Positions 35,125 through 44,114 of a DNA stretch of 64,000 bases are shown here, one piece after another. The translations under genes were made by a program, and so were the position numbers. Every line of letters starts with the position of its first letter. The first letter of the stretch is position 1. The notes under the pieces were generated by a model that made no database searches, was not told the origin of the DNA, and saw nothing but the letters and a program-made list of their open reading frames with translations. This stretch comes from RGIG4097 sp964599875 (GTDB lineage Bacteria; Bacillota; Clostridia; Christensenellales; CAG-917). The stretch spans positions 1 through 64,000 of the forward strand of contig CAZRHE010000006.1 in NCBI GenBank assembly GCA_964599875.1, written 5' to 3'.

Positions 35125-36121
35125 TCAACTCTACTCCCACCCTGATTTTTTCGGGAAGATTGTTTTCGGCAAGTGCTTTCGCCATCAAAATACTTCCGCA
35201 TATCGACGTGCGTTTCGAACTTCCGTGAGATTTCACGACGACTTTTTTACAGCCGAGGAAGACCGCGCCGCCTTGAGAATTGTAGTCGAGTTTGTGTTTT
35301 ACCGTACGAAGTACGGGTTTAAGAAGAAGTGCGCCGACTTTGGTTTTGATTCCGCCGTTATTTACGCCGTCCATTAGAATGGAGAAAATCGCGCCCGCAG
35401 TGCCTTCTGCGGATTTCAGAGCAATATTGCCGTTGAAACCGTCGCAAACGACGACGTCGAAATCTCCCGATAAGATATCTCTTGCCTCGCAATTTCCGAC
35501 GAAATTCAAATTTTTATCCGCTTTCAAAAGCGCGAACGCCTCTTGATTGAGTGCGTTGCCTTTGTGGTCTTCCGCTCCGTTCGACAATAGTCCTATAACG
35601 GGATTTTCTATGCCGAGCATACTTTCGCTGAACGCCTTTGCCATGATCGCGAAATGGTGAAGATTGACCGCTTTGCAATCGACGTTTGCGCCGCAATCGC
35701 AAAGAATGACTTTCTTATCCCCTTTCACGGTAGGAAGAATAGGCGCGAGTGCGGGACGAGTTATACCCTTGATTTTGCCGAGTTTCATATACGAACCGAC
35801 CAAAACCGCTCCCGTCGAGCCCGCCGAAACCATGCCGCCGACTTCTTCGTCCGAATTTGCACAGTCGAAAGCGCGCACGAGAGAACTGTTTTTCTTGTGC
35901 ATGATAGCGGTCGTTGGCACATCGTCGTTGGTGACGACGTCTTTTGCGTCCACGTACTCTACTCTGTTTTCGACTTCGGCAAGGACGGATTTATCGAATT
36001 TATCCACGTCGCCGACCAAAACCACTTTCAAAGTTTCGTCTTGTTTCAGTGCGTCCGCGGTGCCTAAAATGATTTGTTCGGGAGCGAAATCCCCTCCCAT
36101 TGCGTCAACTACGATTTTCAT
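35111..36121 (-). CDS. plsX: Phosphate acyltransferase PlsX
   Basis: A 336-residue peripheral membrane enzyme converting acyl-ACP to acyl phosphate for phospholipid synthesis. Family blocks: KIVVDAMGGDFAPE at the N-terminus, SAGSTGA, and VVCDGFNGNIALKS. Full length. It lies in the classical rpmF-plsX-rnc-smc neighbourhood, though acpP, usual between plsX and rnc, is absent here. No clear Shine-Dalgarno site is visible between the rpmF terminator and its ATG. Confidence 0.96.
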   Translation of the reverse strand: MKIVVDAMGGDFAPEQIILGTADALKQDETLKVVLVGDVDKFDKSVLAEVENRVEYVDAKDVVTNDDVPTTAIMHKKNSSLVRAFDCANSDEEVGGMVSAGSTGAVLVGSYMKLGKIKGITRPALAPILPTVKGDKKVILCDCGANVDCKAVNLHHFAIMAKAFSESMLGIENPVIGLLSNGAEDHKGNALNQEAFALLKADKNLNFVGNCEARDILSGDFDVVVCDGFNGNIALKSAEGTAGAIFSILMDGVNNGGIKTKVGALLLKPVLRTVKHKLDYNSQGGAVFLGCKKVVVKSHGSSKRTSICGSILMAKALAENNLPEKIRVGVELNGAE

Positions 36122-36130
36122 AAAAGTATA

Positions 36131-36158
36131 GAAAAAGAGAGCGGAAAACCGCTCTCTT
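36131..36158 (-). terminator. Hairpin between rpmF and plsX
   Basis: AAGAGAGCGG / CCGCTCTCTT stem with TTTT loop and a T-rich tail ending only ten bases before the plsX ATG; a terminator or attenuator. Confidence 0.8.
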
Positions 36159-36167
36159 CCGTTTCAA

Positions 36168-36353
36168 TTATTTTTCTTCTTTTTTGTCAACTACTTGCTC
36201 GCCGTCATAGTAACCGCATTTAGGGCAAACTACGTGGCTCTTTTTGAGTTCGTGGCATTGAGGGCATTCAACAAGACCGGGTGCTTTAATCTTCCAGTTT
36301 GCAAAACGGGAGTTGGTCTTGGATTTTGAAATCTTATTTTTAGGTAGTGCCAT
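36168..36353 (-). CDS. rpmF: 50S ribosomal protein L32
   Basis: A 61-residue zinc-ribbon L32. Four cysteines as CPQCHE...CPKCGYY bind zinc. MALPKNKISKSKT is the typical start. GGAGGATATAG precedes the ATG. Confidence 0.97.
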   Translation of the reverse strand: MALPKNKISKSKTNSRFANWKIKAPGLVECPQCHELKKSHVVCPKCGYYDGEQVVDKKEEK

Positions 36354-36435
36354 ATCTATATCCTCCGACTAGTATTTCTTATTTAACTTGTTTGATTATA
36401 GAGAATAATCGTCAAGTTGTCAAACGATTTTGCGT

Positions 36436-37647
36436 TTAATTTTTCGACGTGAGTTCTTTCACTTCGCGAGCGATGGAAAGTTCTTCGTTCGTACACACTA
36501 TCAAAATCTTGTTTTTGCTATCCGCGGTTTGCAATTCGTAAATGCCGGGTTCGTATCCGCGAATGTATTGCGAGTTGATATCGAGGTCGAGTTTGGTGCC
36601 GAGATAATCCATATCTTCCATGACGATTTCGCGCATGACGTTGCTGTGTTCGCCGATGCCGCCCGTGAAGACGATTGCGTCCACGCCGTTGAGTGCCGCC
36701 GCATACGAGCCGATATACTTCTTGATTCTGTATCCCGCCGCTTCGATTGCGATAGTGCTCTTCTCGTCCCCTTGATCGCGGAGAGGTTCGAGATCTCTCA
36801 TATCCGAAGTGCCGCTTGCGCTCATGCCTTTAAGACCACATTCCTTGTTGAGATAGGTGACCATTTCGGACGTATTCTTGCCGAGTTTCTTGCCGAGATA
36901 TTCGACTGCCGCAGGGTCGATATCGCCGCTTCTGGTGCCCATAATAAGACCTTCGAGCGGGGTGAATCCCATGGAAGTGTCTATGCATTTGCCGTCCTTG
37001 ACTGCGGAAATACTGCTTCCGTTTCCGAGGTGGCAGATGATGAGTTTCGCATGAGGATTGCCAAGATATTTAATTGCTTCTTCGCTTACGAATTTGTGAG
37101 AAGTACCGTGGAATCCGTATTTACGGACTTTATATTTTTCGTAATCTTCCCACTTAATGCCGTACATATACGCCTTGGGAGGCATGGTGCTATGGAAGGT
37201 GGTGTCGAAAACCGCGACCATAGGAGTTTCGGGCATAACTTCTCTGCAACTCTTTATGCAAGCGATGTTGCCGGGCATGTGAAGAGGTCCGAGTTCCGCA
37301 TTTTTTTCGCAGATAGCGATGACTTCGTCGTCGATAACGACGGACTTGTCAAAGTCTTCTCCGCTATGGAGAACTCTGTGACCGACCGCGTGGATTTCGT
37401 CGACGGACTTGATTGCGCCGTATTCGGAATCGACGAGTGCTTTGAGGACGAGTTCGAGTGCGTCTTTGTGGGTGGGCAAATCTTGCTTGACAACGAGTTT
37501 TTTGCCCGTGCTTTCGAGTTTTTGGGTGAGAATGCCGCCTTCCCCTATTCTTTCGCAAATACCGGTGATGAGCGCGCTTTCGTTGTCCATATCGATAAGT
37601 TGATATTTAAGGGACGAACTTCCTGCATTGAGAACCAAAATTTTCAT
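36436..37647 (-). CDS. ackA: Acetate kinase
   Basis: A 403-residue ASKHA-fold kinase that converts acetyl phosphate and ADP to acetate and ATP, a main ATP source in fermentation. VLNAGSSSLKYQLIDM opens the protein; GHRVLHSG, FDTTFHSTMP (Asp nucleophile) and HLGNGSS are active-site blocks. It follows pta by 27 bases, forming the pta-ackA operon. Confidence 0.98.
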   Translation of the reverse strand: MKILVLNAGSSSLKYQLIDMDNESALITGICERIGEGGILTQKLESTGKKLVVKQDLPTHKDALELVLKALVDSEYGAIKSVDEIHAVGHRVLHSGEDFDKSVVIDDEVIAICEKNAELGPLHMPGNIACIKSCREVMPETPMVAVFDTTFHSTMPPKAYMYGIKWEDYEKYKVRKYGFHGTSHKFVSEEAIKYLGNPHAKLIICHLGNGSSISAVKDGKCIDTSMGFTPLEGLIMGTRSGDIDPAAVEYLGKKLGKNTSEMVTYLNKECGLKGMSASGTSDMRDLEPLRDQGDEKSTIAIEAAGYRIKKYIGSYAAALNGVDAIVFTGGIGEHSNVMREIVMEDMDYLGTKLDLDINSQYIRGYEPGIYELQTADSKNKILIVCTNEELSIAREVKELTSKN

Positions 37648-37674
37648 ATCTATCTTTCCTTTTCTTTATTTCGA

Positions 37675-38676
37675 TTATTTTACGCTTTGGAGTGCCGTGA
37701 TTGCCGCGACCGCCGCGATATCTTCCGCTACGCAACCGCGAGAGAGGTCGTTGACGGGGAGATCAAGTCCTTGCATGATGGGACCGACCGCCATAAAGTT
37801 GCCGAGGCGTTGTGCGATTTTGTAGCCAATATTGCCTGCGTCGAGGTTGGGGAATACGAATACGTTCGCTTGACCCGCAACAGTGCTTTCAGGGGCTTTT
37901 TGTTTGCCGACGGAAGACACGAGGGACGCGTCGAATTGCATTTCGCCGTCGACGTCGATTTCGGGATGTTCCGCCTTGACTTTTGCATATGCGTTTCTGA
38001 CTTTTTCGACGGATTCGTGATTTGCACTACCCTTCGTAGAGAAACTGAGCATTGCGATTTTAGGCTCGATTTCCACGATTTTCTTCGCACTGTCGTACGC
38101 CGCGACGACGACGTCTGCAAGTTGGTCTTCGGTGGGATAAGGAATGACCGCACAATCGGAGAAAATGAATGCGGGTGCGTTTTGATATTTGAATCCTTCT
38201 TCGGGAGGAATCATGATGAAACAACTGGACACGCTCTTGATGCCGGGAGCGGGCTTGATGACTTGGAACGCCGCTCTGGATACGTCCGCGGACGAGAAAA
38301 CCGCTCCGCCGACTACGCCGTCTACGTCGCCGCATTTGAGTGCGGTGCAAGCATAAAACATATTGTTGGACTTCACGAGATTGAGCGCGCCTTCTTCGGT
38401 CATGCCCTTCGCTTTGCGAAGTTCGTAAAGTTTTTCGGCGTATTTCGCAGTGTTTTCAGAGGTTGCGGGATTGTCGAACACGACGCCCGTGAAATCGATT
38501 TCGGGGAATTTTGCTTTCGCTTCGTTTTCATCTCCTATAAGGACGACTTTGCACACGCCTTTTTTCGTGAGAATTTCCGCCGCTTTGCACGCTCTGACGT
38601 CGAAACCTTCGGCAAGCGCTATGGTTTTGCCGAGTTTAGACGCTCTTGCCATAAGATTGTCCAAAAATTGTGACAT
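37675..38676 (-). CDS. pta: Phosphate acetyltransferase
   Basis: A 333-residue enzyme making acetyl phosphate from acetyl-CoA. The compact Pta/Ptb fold is complete, with LAEGFDVRACKAA near the N-terminus and PNLDAGNIGYKIAQRLG and GPIMQGLDLPVNDLSRGC near the C-terminus. The start is the ATG at 38676 with TAGGAG eight bases upstream; a longer frame upstream reads through the promoter region and is not coding. Confidence 0.97.
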   Translation of the reverse strand: MSQFLDNLMARASKLGKTIALAEGFDVRACKAAEILTKKGVCKVVLIGDENEAKAKFPEIDFTGVVFDNPATSENTAKYAEKLYELRKAKGMTEEGALNLVKSNNMFYACTALKCGDVDGVVGGAVFSSADVSRAAFQVIKPAPGIKSVSSCFIMIPPEEGFKYQNAPAFIFSDCAVIPYPTEDQLADVVVAAYDSAKKIVEIEPKIAMLSFSTKGSANHESVEKVRNAYAKVKAEHPEIDVDGEMQFDASLVSSVGKQKAPESTVAGQANVFVFPNLDAGNIGYKIAQRLGNFMAVGPIMQGLDLPVNDLSRGCVAEDIAAVAAITALQSVK

Positions 38677-38788
38677 TTTTTCACTCCTAAATAATGTATC
38701 GAAATTTGTTGCCTTAATTTCAAAAGCATATATAATTATAATATAATTCAAGAAAAATGCAACCGATTGAATCAAAGTGAGAAAATAA

Positions 38789-39892
38789 GTGAAAGTTACG
38801 GCTATTATCGCAGAATACAATCCGTTCCACAACGGACATCTAAAACAAATCCGCAAGGCAAAAAGAGAAACGGGTGCGGATATCCTCGCAGTCGTCATGA
38901 GCGGCAGTTTTACCGAGCGCGGAGATATCTGCGTCGCGAACAAATATACTCGCGCAAACTGGGCGATTCAGGCGGGCGCGGACGTCGTTATAGAACTTCC
39001 CACCGTCTATTCCTTGTCAACCGCTAAAACCTTTGCCGAAGGCGCACTCAAAACCCTCTCTATGTTCGGTGAATTTACCCTTTGTTTCGGCACCGAAACC
39101 GAAGAATTGAACGATTTAAGCATGGTTGCGGAGTTTATGGCGTCCGAATCAAACGATATGTCCAAAATGCTGAAAGGCTTTTTGTCGGAGGGCTACTCCG
39201 TCGCTAAATCGCGCACAATGGCTCTCGGCGAAATCCGTCCGGATATTGCCAATATGCTCCAAACTCCCAACAACATTCTTGCCGTCGAGTATATTAAAGC
39301 AAGCGCAAAATACGGCGACCTCGTTCATCACCACAATATTCCGAGAATCCCCGACAACGATAGGACTATTGCGTCCTCCACGAAAATCAGAAATCGTCTT
39401 TACGGCGGAGAGGACTTCTCTCGCCTCGTCCCCGAATTCGTCAAGCCCGATGAGATGAACGTAAATCCCACCACCTATCAAACCATATCGACGTACGCGC
39501 TGAAATCCAAAACCACTGACGAACTTGCAGAAATCACGAATATCTCCGAAGGTATGGAAAATCGCATTTCAAAATCCGATTTTAACACTTTCGAGGAGTT
39601 TTTGGAACTTACGACGAGAAGATACACCCGCTCCACCATTAAGCGCATTGCAGCGTGCACTGCGGTCGGCGTCACGAAAAGCCTACTCGAACTTGCTCAA
39701 ACCGAAAAGCCCTATACGACAGTGCTTGCGATAAAAGACAGCAAACGCAAAAAGATTCTTCCCTTGCTTTCCCAAGCGGACGGATATTTCTACTATAAAC
39801 CGAGCGACTGTCCCAAAGACTCCCCTGTTAGACCGCTTATCGACCTCGACTTGAAAGCGGCGAAAATTTTGACGCTTTGCACGAAAGGCTAA
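38789..39892 (+). CDS. tmcAL: tRNA(Met) cytidine acetate ligase TmcAL
   Basis: A 367-residue nucleotidyltransferase (YlbM family) that uses acetate and ATP to form N4-acetylcytidine at the elongator tRNA-Met wobble position. The HxGH site is EYNPFHNGHL (residues 9-18), with the partner loop near residue 180-200 (IASSTKIRN). GTG start with a weak ribosome site. Divergent from pta, which makes the acetyl phosphate/acetate pool; both link to acetate only by inference. Confidence 0.92.
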   Translation: MKVTAIIAEYNPFHNGHLKQIRKAKRETGADILAVVMSGSFTERGDICVANKYTRANWAIQAGADVVIELPTVYSLSTAKTFAEGALKTLSMFGEFTLCFGTETEELNDLSMVAEFMASESNDMSKMLKGFLSEGYSVAKSRTMALGEIRPDIANMLQTPNNILAVEYIKASAKYGDLVHHHNIPRIPDNDRTIASSTKIRNRLYGGEDFSRLVPEFVKPDEMNVNPTTYQTISTYALKSKTTDELAEITNISEGMENRISKSDFNTFEEFLELTTRRYTRSTIKRIAACTAVGVTKSLLELAQTEKPYTTVLAIKDSKRKKILPLLSQADGYFYYKPSDCPKDSPVRPLIDLDLKAAKILTLCTKG

Positions 39893-39942
39893 TTGAATAT
39901 CTAAACGGATAAAATCAATTTTTGCAAAATTAAAATCGCACG

Positions 39943-39978
39943 CGCCGCATTATCTTAACGAATGCGGCGTATTTTTTA
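39943..39978 (+). terminator. Terminator after tmcAL
   Basis: CGCCGCATT / AATGCGGCG stem with a TATTTTTT tail that ends three bases before the ylbJ start codon. Confidence 0.85.
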
Positions 39979-39980
39979 TC

Positions 39981-40892
39981 GTGAAGAAAATCGGACTGAC
40001 GATATCCCTATTGATATTTATGTCGCTAATACTTATCAAACCCGACTATTTCGTGCGCTCCGCGGCGGAGGGACTGTCGCTGTTTGCCTCTACCGTTTTA
40101 CCCGCGATTTTCCCCTTTTTCTTTTGTTCGTTACTGCTTTCAAAATGCGGCGGCGTTTTCGCAATATCCGAAGTTTTCGGAAAACCCGTCAAAAAACTTT
40201 TTAACGCACCGGAAATTTCCGCGTTTCCTTTGTTTATATCACTATTAAGCGGATATCCGTCGGGTGCGTCCACTCTCAAAAGCCTTTACGACGACGGATA
40301 TGCGGACAAGAAAACAATCGAAAGTATGCTGTCGTTCACTTCTACCTCCGGACCGCTATTTATATTAGGAACGGTCGGCGCGGCGATTTACGACGATTAC
40401 TTAATCGGCGTCGTTATTTTGATTTCGCACTATATAGCGACTTTTCTCAACGGATTACTATGGCGAAAAAAGTCGAATTATAATCAAAATAATAAGCAAA
40501 TTTTAACCATAAACGTTGACAACGCGGTGAGCGAATCCATTTCGTCGTCTACTCTTGCGATGTTGTCCGTCGGCGGATATATAGTCGTGTGCAATATGAT
40601 TATAGACGCGCTCGCGCTAATCCCTATAGACTTTCCGCCCGTATTGTCCGCGATTATTTACGGTGGCATAGAAATAACGAGAGGTACGATTTTTGCAAAG
40701 GAAATAACCTATCTTCCCCTGTCCGTAGCGACTGCAAGTGCGATATGCACTTTAGGCGGACTGTCCGTCACGTTGCAATCATACGGCTTTTTGTCCGCGT
40801 GCGGAATAAAATTGAAAGACTATTTGTTGCGTAAAATCACTCAAACAATCTTCGCTTTTTTGATTTCATTAATTTTTTCTTTATTTTTTTGA
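39981..40892 (+). CDS. ylbJ: YlbJ-like sporulation-associated integral membrane protein
   Basis: A 303-residue protein with about eight hydrophobic segments. TVLPAIFPFFFCSLLL and LLSGYPSGA are typical of the YlbJ group of nucleoside-recognition (Gate) domain proteins, which in Bacillus is a sporulation membrane protein made under sigma-E. In Bacillus ylbJ lies close to ylbM, as here. The GTG at 39981 has no ribosome site because a terminator stem fills the upstream bases, so the start is uncertain; the next ATG is at 40020. Confidence 0.8.
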   Translation: MKKIGLTISLLIFMSLILIKPDYFVRSAAEGLSLFASTVLPAIFPFFFCSLLLSKCGGVFAISEVFGKPVKKLFNAPEISAFPLFISLLSGYPSGASTLKSLYDDGYADKKTIESMLSFTSTSGPLFILGTVGAAIYDDYLIGVVILISHYIATFLNGLLWRKKSNYNQNNKQILTINVDNAVSESISSSTLAMLSVGGYIVVCNMIIDALALIPIDFPPVLSAIIYGGIEITRGTIFAKEITYLPLSVATASAICTLGGLSVTLQSYGFLSACGIKLKDYLLRKITQTIFAFLISLIFSLFF

Positions 40893-40901
40893 CATAAAAC
40901 G

Positions 40902-40946
40902 TTGACTTTACACAATTTTACCATATATGCTATTGGCAAAACGTTT
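40902..40946 (+). promoter_or_regulatory. Promoter region of the sigma-like gene
   Basis: TTGACT (40902-40907), 18-base spacer, TATGCT (40926-40931). The start-site region carries TGGCAAAACGTTT (40934-40946), a 13-mer that recurs at 56690-56702. Confidence 0.5.
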
Positions 40947-40978
40947 TTTAATATTTTTTTCGGAGGTTTCATTTAATT

Positions 40979-41482
40979 ATGAACAAATCCTGGAGCAACA
41001 CTGCGCTTGTTGCTTATTCTCGTATGCCAAAAATTGTTAAAAACATTGACAATTCGGTTAAAACGCGGGTTAACTCCGCTTTTCAAGGGGTACATTTGAA
41101 AAACGGCGTAACAAACGAAAAATTAATTAACGAAATTATTAAATTAAACGACGAAAAACGCAAAGCGTGCAACCTCGTTTTTATCGTTGAAAGCGGACTA
41201 AACCGCCTCCCCGAGCACGAAAAGTTGGTTTTGACCGAAAGACTGTGGAGGGGAAAGACTTTCAAGACAATCGCCGAAGAAACGAATAAGCCGATAAGGA
41301 CGCTGTTTAGATGGTTTTCATCGGGAGAAAAACGATTTTCCGCCGCGCTTGCGACTCTCGGTTACGGAGAGTGTTGGTTTGAAAAAGAGTATTCGGATTG
41401 TCCGTTGCTCGTCGGAATTAAGAAAAGACTTGACGAAGAAAAATATCACGTAGAATTGTCGAAAGAAAACGATTGCGAATAA
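40979..41482 (+). CDS. Sigma-70 region-4-like HTH protein
   Basis: A 167-residue basic protein. The central block LPEHEKLVLTERLWRGKTFKTIAEETNKPIRTLFRW (shown here only as the HTH around residues 76-111) matches sigma region 4 or phage late-regulator type HTH: LPEHEKLVL, then TFKTIAEET and the recognition helix. There is no region 2, so it is not a complete sigma factor; it may be an ArpU-like regulator. The GGAGG lies 12 bases before the ATG, longer than normal. The C-terminal part is unrecognised. Confidence 0.55.
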   Translation: MNKSWSNTALVAYSRMPKIVKNIDNSVKTRVNSAFQGVHLKNGVTNEKLINEIIKLNDEKRKACNLVFIVESGLNRLPEHEKLVLTERLWRGKTFKTIAEETNKPIRTLFRWFSSGEKRFSAALATLGYGECWFEKEYSDCPLLVGIKKRLDEEKYHVELSKENDCE

Positions 41483-41603
41483 TTAAAAATCAAAAACAAA
41501 GAACGGAATATGCAGTTAGAATAACGGTTTTTGCATACTACAAAATCGTTTATACGCGAAAAATTCGACTTAAATTGCAAAATTCGACGATTATTCCTCA
41601 TGA

Positions 41604-41631
41604 AAAAAGGATGCAAAACGCATCCTTTTTC
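41604..41631. terminator. Bidirectional terminator
   Basis: AAAAAGGATGC / GCATCCTTTTT between the sigma-like gene and the convergent isomerase gene. Confidence 0.9.
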
Positions 41632-41650
41632 GCGATACAATTTTTAATTG

Positions 41651-42439
41651 TCAAAATCTCTTCATATAATTTACGTAATGCGCGAACACTATTCCCGCGT
41701 CTTCGAGTTCTTTATTCCAACGCTTGACCCATTCGAAAGTGCAATAGCCGTCGTAGCCGTTATCTTTGAGTGCTGTCACCGCATCTTTCAAAGGAACGTT
41801 TCCGCAACCCATCATTTTGTATGCGACCGTCCCTTTTTCGATTACACTGTCTTTAAGGTGCACGTATTTGATTTTGCCGCCGAGATTTTTAACCGTCGTA
41901 TCCACGCTTTCGTCATTATAGCGGAAAGGATGGTGCACGTCCCACAACGCTCCACCGCCTTCCCCTGCCTCGTCGAGAAAACGAGCAAGCAGTGCGGTAT
42001 CCACGAAAAGTCCGTTGGTTTCTATGAGCGGAGTGACGTTTTTATCTTTTGCATAACTTAAAATTTCACGATAACGTTTCAAACAAAGGTCGTAGTCGCC
42101 GCCGCTCGGATAAGGTTTATCCGTCGACATAACGCGGATAAAAGGCACGCCGAGTTTATTTGCAAGGTCGATATACGCCTTCCCTTCTTCGACTGCATCC
42201 TCGTCGTTGTGGTCGGCAAGTGACGCACCCGACGTCAGCATAGGAATTTCGATACCCGTTTCGTCGAGAAGTTTAGCGGTTTTGTCGAGGTCTTCGTTAA
42301 ATTCGCGCATTTTAGTTGCGTTGATTTCCCCTCTGATGCCGCGGATTTCTATGCCTTGATAGCCTAAATCCTTTGCAGTCGTAATGATTTCGCCGATTTT
42401 CCAATCGGGGCAACCGATAGTCGAAAAGCACAGTTTCAT
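41651..42439 (-). CDS. Sugar phosphate isomerase/epimerase (AP-endonuclease-2-like TIM barrel)
   Basis: A 262-residue xylose-isomerase-like TIM barrel protein. TIGCPDWKIGEII and GYQGIEIRGI are the first strands; metal-site residues are expected in PLIETNG, WDVHHPFRY and YVHLKDS, giving E, D/H and H ligands. The family includes inositol and keto-sugar isomerases; the substrate is unknown. It starts ten bases after the acyl-CoA synthetase stop codon, last gene of the ileS run. Confidence 0.8.
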   Translation of the reverse strand: MKLCFSTIGCPDWKIGEIITTAKDLGYQGIEIRGIRGEINATKMREFNEDLDKTAKLLDETGIEIPMLTSGASLADHNDEDAVEEGKAYIDLANKLGVPFIRVMSTDKPYPSGGDYDLCLKRYREILSYAKDKNVTPLIETNGLFVDTALLARFLDEAGEGGGALWDVHHPFRYNDESVDTTVKNLGGKIKYVHLKDSVIEKGTVAYKMMGCGNVPLKDAVTALKDNGYDGYCTFEWVKRWNKELEDAGIVFAHYVNYMKRF

Positions 42440-42449
42440 ATATTCCCCC

Positions 42450-44111
42450 TTATGCGGTTTCGACGGAAGCGTCTTCTTGTAATTTAAGAATATCTATCGC
42501 TTCCTCGCGCAATTTATATTTTTGGATTTTGCCTGCGGCGTTCATGGGGAATTCCGTCATGAAACGCACGTATTTAGGCACTTTATGACGCGCCATATTC
42601 GCTTTGACAAGTTCTTTGACCTCGTCTTCGGTCATAGTTTCGCCCGGCTTCAAGATGATACACGCCATGATTTCTTCGCCGTATTGTTTGCTGGGCACGC
42701 CGACTACTTGCACGTCGCGTATTTTGTCGCAAGTGTACAAAAATTCCTCGAGTTCCTTGGGATAAATATTTTCACCGCCGCGGATAATCATATCTTTGAT
42801 TCTTCCGACGACTTTGTAATATCCCTCTTCGTCGACGGTGCAAAGGTCGCCCGTATGGAGCCATCCGTCAGAGTCGATTGCTTGTTTGGTGGCTTCGGGC
42901 ATTTTGTAGTAACCTTTCATTATATTATATCCGCGCGCGACGAATTCACCCGGTTGTCCGACGGGCATTTCGGCACCCGTTTCGGGATCTACGATTTTGC
43001 ACTCGACGCCGGGGAACGCTCTACCTACCGTGGAAACGCGTTTTTCTATGCTGTCCGTCGTCGTGGTCATAGTGCACCCGGGAGACGCCTCTGTCTGTCC
43101 GAAAACTATGACGATGTCTTTCATGTTCATCTTATCGACGACCTTCTTCATGACCTCTATAGGACACGGAGAGCCCGCCATAATGCCCGTGCGCAAGGAC
43201 GAAAAATCGAATTGATCGAAAGTCGCGTGTTCGAGCATTGCGATAAACATGGTAGGCACGCCGTGCACCGCCGTGCATTTCTCCGTCGAAATCGCTTTCA
43301 TGACCGTCACGGGAGAATACGCCTCGACGGGAACGAGAGTGGTTGCGTGCGTTATGCACGCCATAGTCGCGAGCACAAGCCCGAAACAATGGAACAAAGG
43401 CACGCAAATGCAGAGTTTGTCATTTGGTGTGAACGCCATTCCGTCCCCTATGGTTTTCCCGTTGTTGATTATGTTTTTATGCGTAAGCATAACGCCTTTT
43501 GGGAAACCCGTCGTGCCCGACGTGTATTGCATATTGATGACGTCGTCGGGTTCGAGAGTTGCGGTTCTTGCCGCAAATTCCTCGTCCGAAACGCTTTCGG
43601 ACAAGCGGAACAACTCCTTGAAATTCATCATTCCTTGCGGAGTGCCTTCCCCCGCAAACACTATTCTTTCGAGGAACGGCAAGTGTTTTTCGTTCACTTT
43701 TCCGCCTTCCGAATTTTTGAGCGCTGGGATGAGATTATCCACTATATCCACGTAATTGGCGTCTTTGAATCCGCCCATCATCACGAGCACTTTCGTGTCG
43801 GACTGCGTGAGCAGATATTCAAGTTCGAAAACTTTGTAATTGGTGTTGACGGTGACCAAAATAGCACCGCACTTCGCCGCACCGAAAAGGGTCAACAACC
43901 ATTCGGGGATATTGGTTGCCCAAATCGCGACCTTATCCCCTTTCTTGACACCGAGTGCCATCAGCCCTTTTGCGACCTTATCGGTTTCTTCGTCAAATTC
44001 ACGCCACGTGCGCGCGTAGTCGCGCGTGGTGTATTTTATTGCTTGGGCGTCGGGATAATCTTTAGCGAGTCCCTTAATAATTTCGCCCAACGTTTTGTTA
44101 ATCATTTCCAT
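42450..44111 (-). CDS. AMP-binding acyl-CoA synthetase
   Basis: A 553-residue ANL-family ligase that activates a carboxylic acid to its acyl-CoA with ATP. Motifs: MQYTSGTTGFPKGV (ATP loop), FGQTEASPG, the hinge DGWLHTGDLC, GRIKDMIIRGGENIYP, and the C-terminal catalytic Lys in AAGKIQKYKL. Most like medium-chain or FadD-like ligases; acid length not predictable. Two ATGs, two codons apart, are possible; no strong ribosome site separates them. Four bases from the RluA gene, so co-transcribed. Confidence 0.9.
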   Translation of the reverse strand: MEMINKTLGEIIKGLAKDYPDAQAIKYTTRDYARTWREFDEETDKVAKGLMALGVKKGDKVAIWATNIPEWLLTLFGAAKCGAILVTVNTNYKVFELEYLLTQSDTKVLVMMGGFKDANYVDIVDNLIPALKNSEGGKVNEKHLPFLERIVFAGEGTPQGMMNFKELFRLSESVSDEEFAARTATLEPDDVINMQYTSGTTGFPKGVMLTHKNIINNGKTIGDGMAFTPNDKLCICVPLFHCFGLVLATMACITHATTLVPVEAYSPVTVMKAISTEKCTAVHGVPTMFIAMLEHATFDQFDFSSLRTGIMAGSPCPIEVMKKVVDKMNMKDIVIVFGQTEASPGCTMTTTTDSIEKRVSTVGRAFPGVECKIVDPETGAEMPVGQPGEFVARGYNIMKGYYKMPEATKQAIDSDGWLHTGDLCTVDEEGYYKVVGRIKDMIIRGGENIYPKELEEFLYTCDKIRDVQVVGVPSKQYGEEIMACIILKPGETMTEDEVKELVKANMARHKVPKYVRFMTEFPMNAAGKIQKYKLREEAIDILKLQEDASVETA

Positions 44112-44114
44112 ATT

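Noticed and set aside
38677..38943. N-terminal extension of pta by 89 codons
   Set aside because: It runs through the promoter region and the divergent tmcAL gene; the ATG at 38676 has a proper ribosome site and family N-terminus.
40934..40946. Catabolite-responsive (cre) site in TGGCAAAACGTTT
   Set aside because: Only half of the cre consensus fits and the 3' half with C-A is missing.
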